Source: Chloroflexota bacterium (GTDB lineage Bacteria; Chloroflexota; Anaerolineae; UBA4142). Taken from it: a DNA stretch of 11,814 nt. A model generated the notes under the pieces. That model was not told the origin of the DNA and made no database searches. It was given only the letters and a program-made list of their open reading frames with translations. Both the position numbers and the translations under genes were made by a program. Shown piece by piece: positions 1-6,050 of the stretch (position 1 is the stretch's first letter; the number at the start of each line of letters is the position of its first letter). Where the stretch lies: contig JACQEA010000283.1 of NCBI GenBank assembly GCA_016200825.1, positions 1-11,814 of the forward strand. The letters are read 5' to 3'.

Positions 1-1
1 C

Positions 2-565
2 GCGCTCAAACCGGATTACGTGTGGACGAATACGTTACCGGCGCAATTCGCCGTCGCGTTAAAAGATAACAAACGCCTCGGGTTGAATTTGCAATTCGTC
101 GGCGTCACGTGGTTGACGCTCGAAGAAATTTTCGACAACGCGGGCGACGCGGTGGATGGTATGCTCGCGGTGCGCACCTTTGCGCTCGGCGATGAAACGA
201 ATCTCGCGGGCGTGAAAGCGATTCAAGAGACGATGGCAAAATATCACGGCGCGTTTATTCCGAATAACTTTGCGACCTACGCTTTGGGCTGGGTCAGCAC
301 GCAAATCGGAACGGACGCGATTCGTTCCGCCCTGCGCAAAGTCGGCTTTGATAAATTGGACGGTCAAGCGGTGTATAACGAACTGGTCGCGTTGAAAGAT
401 TATGACACCGGCGGATTGATTCGTCCGATCTCGTTTAGCGCGACGGAACGACGCGGCACGTACGAAGCGCGCGTGGTTCAAGCCGTGTGGGATAAAGATA
501 AAAAGGTCGGGAGTTGGAAGGCGCTAACGCAGTGGAGCAAAGTGCCGGATATGTTGCCGAGATAG
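2..565 (+). CDS. Branched-chain amino-acid-type ABC transporter substrate-binding protein, C-terminal part
   Basis: The reading frame is open at the left edge, so the N-terminal lobe and lipoprotein signal lie outside the window. The 187 or so visible codons match the second lobe of a Peripla_BP_6 (LivJ/LivK-like) extracytoplasmic binding protein: a strand reading NLQFVGVTWLTLEEI, then GMLAVRTFALGDETN, a helix on AIQETMAKYHG, and the late segment YALGWVSTQIGTDAIRSAL. The protein ends in VPDMLPR. It would bind an amino acid, amide or aromatic acid outside the membrane and hand it to a Liv permease. The livF ATPase gene 82 bp downstream on the same strand supports this. The true ligand cannot be read from the sequence. 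A GTG at 20 opens the frame inside the window, but coding clearly continues upstream (ALKPDYVWTNT), so it is not the start. Confidence 0.85.
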   Translation, partial: ALKPDYVWTNTLPAQFAVALKDNKRLGLNLQFVGVTWLTLEEIFDNAGDAVDGMLAVRTFALGDETNLAGVKAIQETMAKYHGAFIPNNFATYALGWVSTQIGTDAIRSALRKVGFDKLDGQAVYNELVALKDYDTGGLIRPISFSATERRGTYEARVVQAVWDKDKKVGSWKALTQWSKVPDMLPR

Positions 566-585
566 GCGCACGTCTCTAGTCACCA

Positions 586-630
586 GTCGCTAGTTGCTAG
601 TCGATGAAAATTGTGCTAACAACTAGCGAC
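586..630. repeat. Inverted repeat between the binding-protein and livF genes
   Basis: GTCGCTAGTTGCTAG at 586-600 pairs with CTAACAACTAGCGAC at 616-630 as a 15-bp stem with one mismatch (C597/A619) and a 15-nt loop. The first 11 bp are perfect. No U-run follows on the plus strand, so this is not a standard intrinsic terminator. The extra CTAGT words at 575-580 and 597-601 suggest a member of a dispersed intergenic repeat family. It could still stabilise the 3' end of the abundant binding-protein mRNA. Confidence 0.7.
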
Positions 631-647
631 CTATTATTAGGAATTCT

Positions 648-1374
648 ATGTTGCAAGTCAACAACATCGAAGTAATTTATAATCAAGTCATCCTCGCGCT
701 CAAAGGCGTTTCGTTGCGCGTGGACGATGGAAAAATTGTCGCGTTGTTGGGATCGAACGGCGCGGGAAAATCCACAACGCTCAAAGCAATTTCCGGTTTA
801 TTATCCACCGAACTCGGTGACGTCTCCGCCGGAAGTATCGAGTTTGATGCGCAACGCATCGAGCATTCCGATCCGGTCGGCATCGCGCAAATGGGTGTGG
901 TGCAAGTGATGGAAGGTCGCCGCGTGTTGGAGCATTTATCGGTCGAAGAAAATTTGCGCGTCGGTTCACTGCGCCGCAACGGATCATCGCTCAAAGACGA
1001 TTTGGATAAAGTGTACACGTACTTTCCGCGCTTGCGCGATTTGCGGCAGCGCGAGAGCGGTTATTTGTCCGGCGGCGAACAACAAATGTTGGTGATCAGC
1101 CGCGGATTGATGGCGCATCCAAAATTGATGTTGCTTCAATCGCGCGGAAAAAATGGCGCTGTTGCTCGTGGAGCAAAACGCGGCGGTCGCGCTCGGCATC
1201 GCGCATTACGGGTACGTGATGGAAAGTGGCCGCGTGGTGTTGGACGGCGCGGCGGAAAAATTGCGCGAGAATGAAGACATTAAGGAATTTTATCTAGGGC
1301 TCACGCAAGTTGGCGCGCGCAAAAGTTATCGCGCGATCAAACATTACAAACGCCGCAAACGTTGGCTCGGATAA
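648..1374 (+). pseudogene. livF: livF-type branched-chain amino acid ABC transporter ATPase, broken by internal deletion and frameshift
   Basis: The start is ATG 648, with an AGGA ribosome site at 639-642. The first 160 or so residues are a clean LivF-type nucleotide-binding domain: Walker A GSNGAGKST (residues 35-43), Q-loop region GVVQVMEGRRVL, and the ABC signature YLSGGEQQM. After PKLMLL (about base 1135) the frame is lost. It resumes in the other frame at about 1139 with NRAEKMALLLVEQNAAVAL and GYVMESGRVVLDGAAE, then the basic tail KHYKRRKRWLG seen in LivF proteins linked to aryl/acyl-CoA ligases. In intact family members, 20-25 residues lie between these points and hold Walker B and the D-loop (LDEPSLGLAP). 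Here they are absent, so neither reading frame can give an active ATPase. An assembly error would look the same. As written, the in-frame product ends at 1274 with a nonsense tail. Confidence 0.85.
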
Positions 1375-1376
1375 AG

Positions 1377-1412
1377 TTCAATGCGCCAATGAGACAATGC
1401 AACAATGAGCCA
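1377..1412. repeat. CCAATGAG/ACAATG word repeat spanning the start of the four-helix-bundle gene
   Basis: This stretch repeats variants of one word: CAATGCGCCAATGAG, ACAATGC, ACAATGAGCC. The ATG of the next gene at 1405 lies inside its last copy. The 13-mer AACAATGAGCCAA (1401-1413) recurs exactly at 1784-1796, on the far side of that gene. Confidence 0.65.
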
Positions 1413-1791
1413 AACAGAATTCGCGAAAAAGACTCGATCGTCAACAGGACAAGATATTCGCGAGCGGACATTTCGATTTGGCGTGCGAATAGTGAAAATG
1501 GCAAATGGTCTACCGCGAACGGCTGCGGGATTCGAATTAGCGCGTCAGGTTATTCGTTCAGGTACATCTGTAGGCGCAAATGTTGAAGAAGCTGATGCGG
1601 CGGAATCGAAAGCGGATTTCATCCATAAGATGAAGATCGCACTGAAGGAAGCGCAAGAAACTCGCTACTGGCTACGCACGCTAATTGAATCTGAAATAAT
1701 CGCTGACGATGAAACGAAAGCCTTACTAAATGAAAGTGATGAACTCGTACGAATCATTAATACCATCATCCGAAACACGCAAAAACAATGA
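1405..1791 (+). CDS. Four-helix-bundle protein (S23 / 23S rRNA intervening-sequence family)
   Basis: This 128-aa protein carries the hallmark of the S23/IVS four-helix-bundle family (TIGR02436 type). A segment ending GVRIVKMANGLPRT leads to the core motif RQVIRSGTSVGANVEEADAA, followed by KADFIHKMKIALKEAQETRYWLRTL and a last helix LLNESDELVRIINTIIRN. The family was first seen encoded in intervening sequences of 23S rRNA genes of Leptospira. It is common as solitary small genes, and its biochemical role is not settled. ATG 1405 is preferred because the segment MSQTEFAKKTRSSTGQDI is typical of the family N-terminus as I recall it. No good Shine-Dalgarno is visible. The gene sits alone between livF and the ketosynthase gene, bracketed by a 13-bp direct repeat that contains both its start and stop codons. 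It looks like an inserted unit rather than part of the transport operon. Its base composition is also less rich in CGCG than its neighbours. Confidence 0.88.
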   Translation: MSQTEFAKKTRSSTGQDIRERTFRFGVRIVKMANGLPRTAAGFELARQVIRSGTSVGANVEEADAAESKADFIHKMKIALKEAQETRYWLRTLIESEIIADDETKALLNESDELVRIINTIIRNTQKQ

Positions 1792-1827
1792 GCCAATCAT
1801 TTCAAAGATGTTGAAGTTGGCTCATTG
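1786..1827. repeat. Hairpin of the AATGAGCC word family overlapping the four-helix-bundle stop codon
   Basis: CAATGAGCCAA (1786-1796) and TTGGCTCATTG (1817-1827) form a perfect 11-bp stem with a 20-nt loop. The TGA stop of the preceding gene (1789-1791) lies in the left arm. Further related words (GGCTTATTGG, AATTGGCACATTG) run on to about 1851 and overlap the ribosome site and TTG start of the next gene. Confidence 0.7.
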
Positions 1828-1848
1828 GCTTATTGGAGAATTGGCACA

Positions 1849-2967
1849 TTGATCAACGCACACATCATCGGCTGGGGCAAGTATCTGCCGGAAAAAATTG
1901 TTACCAACGCGGAACTGGCTGAACGCGTCGGCATTGACGCGCAATGGCTGGAGACGCGCACCGGCATTCAAGCGCGACATATCGCGGAACCCAAACAAGC
2001 GAGCGCGGATATGGCGAGCCGCGCCGCGCGCGCGGCGTTAGAGATCGCGGATGTGCATCCCAAGCAATTGAATCTCATCATCGTCGCGACGAATACACCC
2101 GATCATATTTTTCCCGCGACCGCGTGCTTGGTGCAACACGCGCTGGGCGCGCGCGCGGCGGGAACGTTCGATCTCGCCGCGGGGTGTTCGGGATTTTTGT
2201 ACGCGCTCGTCAGCGCGGTGCAATTTATCAAAAGCGGCGCGTATCGAAATATTTTGGTCGTCGGCGTCGAGACCACATCCCGCGTCGTGAATTGGAACGA
2301 TAAAACTATTTGCCCGTACTTTGGCGATGGCGCGGGCGCGGTCGTTCTCACCGCGAGCGAGCAGCCGGGCGGATTACTTTCCTTCGCGTTGCACGCGGAT
2401 GGGTCCGGCGGCGATTGGTTGATTTTACCGGCGGGCGGAACGCGTTTGCCGTTATCGCAACAAGTTTTGGACGACGGTTTGCAATATGGACGGATGGACG
2501 GCAAAGCAGTTTTCCGTTACGGCGTGCGCGAATCTATTCGCAACGCGCAAACGGTTTTGCGCGACGCCAAACTAAAGATTGACGACGTGGACATTTATAT
2601 TCCGCATCAAACCAATATTACTTTGATCGCCCAAGTGGCTGAAAAATTGCGCGTGCCGCCGGGCAGAACCATTGTCAACTTGGCGCAATACGCGAATATT
2701 TCTTCCGCCGCGTTGCCGGTGACGTTGTGCGACGCGATTCAAGCGGGGCGCGTGAAACCCGGCGCAAAAATTTTATTAACCGCGTACGGCGCGGGTCTGG
2801 CATCCGCAGGCATGGTCTGGCAATGGTCGAAAGAAATGCCGCAGAAAAAAATGGCGTTCCTCAAACGGTTCGGCCACGCGCTGTGGGACGCGCAAGCCGC
2901 GTTTCGCGCGCGTTTGTTTCAGTTGGAACATCGCGTCGATGCGCTATTGCCCGATGAGGATTTATAA
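1849..2967 (+). CDS. 3-oxoacyl-ACP synthase III (FabH)-family protein with C-terminal extension
   Basis: This is a thiolase-fold ketosynthase III, 372 aa from the chosen TTG start. FabH enzymes condense an acyl-CoA with malonyl-ACP. The catalytic triad is complete: Cys113 in DLAAGCSGFLYAL, His253 in IYIPHQTN, and Asn283 in AQYANISSAALPV. The N-terminal dimer/active-site segment TNAELAERVGIDAQWLETRTGI and the glycine-rich YFGDGAGAVVL segment are also present. TTG 1849 is chosen because GGAG at 1835-1838 lies 10 bases upstream and the FabH-like sequence (INAHIIGWGKYLPE) begins there. A TTG at 1825 is in frame but adds only repeat-derived residues. After the normal FabH end (GAGLASAGMVWQW, to residue 326) there are about 46 extra residues, charged and likely helical, with KKMAFLKRFGHALWDAQAAF and DALLPDEDL. 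No other fab gene is adjacent, so a role outside housekeeping fatty-acid initiation (hydroxymethylglutaryl-CoA-synthase-like or secondary acyl condensation) is possible. Confidence 0.88.
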   Translation: MINAHIIGWGKYLPEKIVTNAELAERVGIDAQWLETRTGIQARHIAEPKQASADMASRAARAALEIADVHPKQLNLIIVATNTPDHIFPATACLVQHALGARAAGTFDLAAGCSGFLYALVSAVQFIKSGAYRNILVVGVETTSRVVNWNDKTICPYFGDGAGAVVLTASEQPGGLLSFALHADGSGGDWLILPAGGTRLPLSQQVLDDGLQYGRMDGKAVFRYGVRESIRNAQTVLRDAKLKIDDVDIYIPHQTNITLIAQVAEKLRVPPGRTIVNLAQYANISSAALPVTLCDAIQAGRVKPGAKILLTAYGAGLASAGMVWQWSKEMPQKKMAFLKRFGHALWDAQAAFRARLFQLEHRVDALLPDEDL

Positions 2968-2969
2968 CG

Positions 2970-3025
2970 AACCGCCAAGACGCCAAGCAATCACAAAATT
3001 AATTTTTCTTGGCGTCGTGGCGGTT
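2970..3025. repeat. Inverted repeat of the AACCGCCAAGACGCCAAG type
   Basis: The 18-base arm 2970-2987 (AACCGCCAAGACGCCAAG) pairs with 3008-3025 (CTTGGCGTCGTGGCGGTT) with a single mismatch (A2978). The 20-nt loop holds AAAATTAATTTT. It fills nearly the whole spacer between the FabH-like and FosA-like genes. It is a strong RNA hairpin without a downstream U-tract. Words of this kind recur between genes in several bacterial phyla. Confidence 0.75.
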
Positions 3026-3035
3026 ATTCCTTTCT

Positions 3036-3446
3036 ATGATTCGCGGCATCAATCACATCACGCTCTCGATTCACGATCTCCCAACCTCGTTCGATTTTTA
3101 CACGCGCGTGCTGGGCGCGCGCCCCATCGCGAAATGGAATACCGGCGCGTATCTTGTTCTCGGTGATGTGTGGCTCGCGTTGGTGCGCGATGAAAAAACG
3201 CGCGCCGCATCTAACCCCGACTATTCGCACATTGCTTTCACCGTTTCCTCATCCGATTTTGCGCGCGTGTGTGATCGGATTAAAAATTCGGGCGCGACAA
3301 TTTGGCAGGAAAATTGGACCGAAGGCGATTCGCTGTACTTTCTCGATCCGAACGGACACAAATTGGAAATTCACGTTGGTGATTTACAATCGCGCCTAAC
3401 CAGTGCCAAAGAAAAACCGTGGGCGGGTTTGGAATTTTTTGAATGA
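3036..3446 (+). CDS. FosA-like VOC superfamily protein (fosfomycin thiol-transferase family)
   Basis: This 136-aa protein is a glyoxalase/VOC metalloenzyme closest, by eye, to the FosA family, which opens the epoxide of fosfomycin with a thiol. The three expected metal ligands are present: His7 (GINHITL), His65 (PDYSHIAF) and Glu111 (GHKLEIHVG). Thr9, the K+-loop-like stretch WTEGDSLYFLDPNGHK, Arg120 and the C-terminal AGLEFFE also follow FosA closely (VOC repeat betas around 1-50 and 60-115). One departure is Gln91, in IWQENW, where FosA uses a lysine that contacts the phosphonate, so activity on fosfomycin is uncertain. ATG 3036 matches the family N-terminus. A TTG at 3009 lies in the upstream repeat arm and is not likely used. 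No clear Shine-Dalgarno is visible. The lipoprotein gene starts 10 bp downstream, which suggests co-transcription. A dioxygenase-like or other VOC enzyme is the alternative. Confidence 0.82.
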   Translation: MIRGINHITLSIHDLPTSFDFYTRVLGARPIAKWNTGAYLVLGDVWLALVRDEKTRAASNPDYSHIAFTVSSSDFARVCDRIKNSGATIWQENWTEGDSLYFLDPNGHKLEIHVGDLQSRLTSAKEKPWAGLEFFE

Positions 3447-3456
3447 AAGGAACAAA

Positions 3457-4704
3457 ATGAAAATCTCAAAGCGCATTCACGTTTTATTTTTTTTGTTCCT
3501 TGCCGCGTGCGCGCCGAACGCGAGCACACCCGCCGCGCCCGTCGCAATTTCTACCACCGCGCCAACGCTCGCGCCGACCGCGCGTCCCACCGAAAAAACA
3601 AATCCACTTCCGCAACCCACCGCGATTCCTAATTTAATTTGGAACAGCGAAGGCATTCGTTTGAAACCTTCCGATTTCGGCGTCGCGGTCGGTGATCCGC
3701 TCGCGGATGTTTCCGTCGCGACGCTGAGTGATGGATCGTTTCGCCTGTACGCGTTCGCGCAACGCAAAGGTATCGTCAGCGCGATCTCGCGCGATGGTTT
3801 GCAATTCACGCCGGAATCCGGCGCGCGTTTGCCGGATGGATATGGAATGCCGCGCGTCATCGCGGTGGAAAAAAACTGGCGTTTATTTTTTATCACGCAA
3901 GGCGGCATCGGCAGCGCGCTCAGCAGTGACGGACTAAATTTTACGATTGAACCCGGCTTGCGCGTCAAAGGCAGTGATCACAACCAAAAAGAATTATCGG
4001 GACCGAGCATCGTGCGCGCGCCGAACGGTGGTTATCGAATTTATTATAGCGATTTGCCAAAACCCGGGGCAGGACCCGCCGCGCACACACTCTTTAGCGC
4101 GACCACATCTGATTTGTTGAACTGGACACCGGATCCAAATTTCAAATTTGGCGCGCAGGACGCGAACGATCGCAATAATTCCGCAGAGCATCCGTTTGCG
4201 TTGCGCGCGACCGATGGAACGTACTGGATGTTCTTTCATCGTTTGGAAGAATTGTGGACGGCGAAATCGAAAGATGGAATCACGTGGACGGACGCGGCGT
4301 CAACTGGTTTACGCGGCAATGATCCGGATGTCGTGACGCTCGCGGATGGATCGTGGCGAATGTATTACGGCAATTTCGATCCGGCGACCGGCGGATTTGT
4401 TTTGAGCGCGCGCCAAATTCCCGCGCCCTGGTCTATCGCGATAAAATCTGCGCCGGGCGGCGCGCAAGGTTTTGGTTTCGCGGTTTCCGTCACCGGCGCG
4501 TCGGAAAAAATTATTAATTTACGCGTGACGCAAAATAATAAACCGGTGCCGGGCGTCACGCTCTCACCGTCGAGCGGCAAACCGCCGTTTCAAGTTTCGT
4601 TTACAATTCCCGGACAATTATTTGGGCCCGCGCCAATTGTGCTTGAAGCGGACGATGGTTCGCTAACGCGACAATTCACATTGACGCCGCCACCGCCGCA
4701 ATGA
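3457..4704 (+). CDS. Secreted lipoprotein with GH43-like five-bladed beta-propeller
   Basis: ATG 3457 has an AAAGGA site at 3446-3451 and gives 415 aa. The lipoprotein signal is plain: KISKR, then hydrophobic HVLFFLFLAAC with lipobox LAAC and lipidated Cys18. A Pro/Thr/Ala-rich linker runs to about residue 55. The body (about 58-335) has repeated blade motifs of the arabinanase/levansucrase-type propeller (GH43/GH32/GH130 superfamily): GSFRLYAFAQ, SRDGLQFTPE, NWRLFFITQ, SSDGLNFT, GYRIYYSD, TSDLLNWT, SKDGITWTDA and GSWRMYYGNF. Asp-rich turns such as NDPDVVTLADGS are present. A C-terminal domain of about 80 residues (NLRVTQNNKPVPGVTLSP) looks Ig-like. It probably acts on the outer face of the cell on a glycan or simply binds one. 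Catalytic acids cannot be fixed by eye. An ORF reading upstream to 3403 overlaps the FosA-like gene and is rejected in favour of the signal peptide start. Confidence 0.8.
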   Translation: MKISKRIHVLFFLFLAACAPNASTPAAPVAISTTAPTLAPTARPTEKTNPLPQPTAIPNLIWNSEGIRLKPSDFGVAVGDPLADVSVATLSDGSFRLYAFAQRKGIVSAISRDGLQFTPESGARLPDGYGMPRVIAVEKNWRLFFITQGGIGSALSSDGLNFTIEPGLRVKGSDHNQKELSGPSIVRAPNGGYRIYYSDLPKPGAGPAAHTLFSATTSDLLNWTPDPNFKFGAQDANDRNNSAEHPFALRATDGTYWMFFHRLEELWTAKSKDGITWTDAASTGLRGNDPDVVTLADGSWRMYYGNFDPATGGFVLSARQIPAPWSIAIKSAPGGAQGFGFAVSVTGASEKIINLRVTQNNKPVPGVTLSPSSGKPPFQVSFTIPGQLFGPAPIVLEADDGSLTRQFTLTPPPPQ

Positions 4705-4710
4705 CTTTTC

Positions 4711-4804
4711 GCCACAGAATCACACGGAATCACACCGAAAAAATTCTGTGGATTTCCCCTGGCACTTGCGTTCCCGCCAGGGCAAGTGTGTGTGATTCTG
4801 TGGC
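4711..4804. repeat. Nested inverted repeat with competing hairpins (CCACAGAATCACAC family)
   Basis: GCCACAGAATCACAC (4711-4725) is repeated exactly in reverse complement at 4790-4804. Within it, ACAGAAT-type words allow a second local stem, CACAGAAT (4713-4720) with ATTCTGTG (4743-4750). The centre offers two mutually exclusive stems: CCCTGGC (4757-4763) with GCCAGGG (4776-4782), or CACTTGC (4763-4769) with GCAAGTG (4782-4788). The same 15-mer recurs at 7815-7829. It fills the leader of the PaaK-like gene, ending 10 bases before its ribosome site. Confidence 0.75.
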
Positions 4805-4826
4805 TATATTTCATAAAGGAGTTCGG

Positions 4827-6047
4827 ATGCCCGCCAAAAAACTTTCGCTCGACGCGCGCCTCGCGCAATTTGTGAAACACGCGTACGCGCACGCGCCCGC
4901 GGTGAAAAAAATTCTGGACGACGCGGGCGTGAAACCCGCTTCGATCAAACGCGTCGCGGATTTGGAACGCGTGCCGGTGACGACGAAAGATAAATTGCTC
5001 GAACTGCAAAAACAAAATCCGCCGTTTGGCGGATTCCTCGCGGTCGACGCGAAAAAATTAAAGCATGTTTTTCTTTCGCCCGGTCCGCTGTACGAGCCGC
5101 ACGGCGCGGAAAAAGCGTTGGCGACGGTTTTTATAAATGTTTTTCGCGCCGCCGGTTTCCAACGCGGCGATGTTGTTCTCAACACGCTCTCGTATCATCT
5201 CGTGCCCGCCGGACTGTTGCTCGATCACGCGTTGCAATCCATCGGCGCAACGGTTGTGCCGAGCGGAGTTGGCAACACGGAATTGCAAGTGAAATTGTTG
5301 CTCGACCTAAAAATCACCGGCTATGCCGGGACCCCAAGTTTTTTGATGACAATCATCAAAAAAGCGGAAGAGATGGGATTGGATTTCACGCAGAGCGGAC
5401 AATTCGCGCTTTCGCATACGCTCTTCAGCGCGGAGCCGTACTCCCCATCTCTGCGCGCGCAATTTGAAGGAACGTACGGATTGAAAACGCTGAACGTGTA
5501 CGCAACCGCAGAACTCGGCGCGCTGGCGTACGACACGCCGGACAAATCGGCTCTGCAACTTGTGGACGGCGCGGTAATCGAACTCGTGGATCGCGACACC
5601 GGCAAGCGCGTTGGTGTGCGCGCACCGGGCGAAGTCGTCGTGACAACTTTCAACGAAACGTATCCGCTCATTCGGCTCGGCACCGGCGATATGGCGATTT
5701 ACACGGACGATTCGCTCAGTAAAATTATTCTCGTCGGTCGCGCGGGTGAAGCGGTGAAAGTGCGCGGCATGTTCGTGCATCCGAATCAATTGAAACTCGC
5801 GGCCTCGAAATTTCCGGCGATTGCGCGCGTGCAAGGCATTGTGACGCGTCCGGATAATGTGCGCGATGATTTCGCGCTCAAAGTAGAACTCGCGGATGAA
5901 TCAATTGATCGCGAAAAATTACGCGCGGAGTACAGCGCGGCGGTGCAGGGCTTGTGCCGCGTGAGCGTGGATCGCGTAGAATTTGTGGCGAAAGGATTGC
6001 TCGCCGAAAACGCGCGCGGGATGGTGGATGAGCGCAAGTGGGAGTAA
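4827..6047 (+). CDS. Divergent phenylacetate-CoA ligase (PaaK)-like adenylate-forming enzyme
   Basis: ATG 4827 has a strong AAAGGAG site (4815-4821), giving 406 aa. The protein follows the ANL-superfamily PaaK subgroup that activates carboxylic acids to acyl-CoA via acyl-AMP. Seen in order are an N-terminal helical segment with VADLERVPVTTKDKLLELQ, SPGPLYEPHG (residues 84-93), a glycine turn PSGVGNTELQ, TGYAGTPSFLMTII, the A5-like YATAELGAL (225-233), the A7/A8 region RLGTGDMA (283-290), then LVGRAGEAVKVRGMFVHP (302-319), and an ACT-like C-terminal domain ending VDERKWE. The usual Ser/Thr/Gly-rich phosphate loop (TSGTTG type) is replaced by SPGPLYEP, and no clear A10 lysine stands before VDERKW. 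Such divergent ligases are typically encoded beside Liv-type ABC transporters, as here, and may activate the imported acid. The substrate is unknown. The gene is directly followed, 3 bp after its stop, by the 150-aa gene. Confidence 0.85.
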   Translation: MPAKKLSLDARLAQFVKHAYAHAPAVKKILDDAGVKPASIKRVADLERVPVTTKDKLLELQKQNPPFGGFLAVDAKKLKHVFLSPGPLYEPHGAEKALATVFINVFRAAGFQRGDVVLNTLSYHLVPAGLLLDHALQSIGATVVPSGVGNTELQVKLLLDLKITGYAGTPSFLMTIIKKAEEMGLDFTQSGQFALSHTLFSAEPYSPSLRAQFEGTYGLKTLNVYATAELGALAYDTPDKSALQLVDGAVIELVDRDTGKRVGVRAPGEVVVTTFNETYPLIRLGTGDMAIYTDDSLSKIILVGRAGEAVKVRGMFVHPNQLKLAASKFPAIARVQGIVTRPDNVRDDFALKVELADESIDREKLRAEYSAAVQGLCRVSVDRVEFVAKGLLAENARGMVDERKWE

Positions 6048-6050
6048 TTC

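Noticed and set aside
586..630. Intrinsic terminator after the binding-protein gene
   Set aside because: The hairpin is strong but no T-run follows on either strand, so it was recorded as a repeat only.
1839..1851. Start of the FabH-like gene at TTG 1825
   Set aside because: It would add repeat-derived residues and lacks an upstream ribosome site. TTG 1849 has GGAG at a good distance.
3477..3968. Minus-strand open frame opposite the lipoprotein
   Set aside because: Shadow of GC-rich coding with no ribosome site or family resemblance.
4711..4826. Known riboswitch before the ligase gene
   Set aside because: The competing stems are made of dispersed-repeat words, one of which recurs at 7815. 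No known aptamer core is visible.
5307..5834. Long open frame on the minus strand inside the PaaK-like gene
   Set aside because: Composition is Arg/His-rich with no motif. It is the antisense shadow of a well-supported gene.
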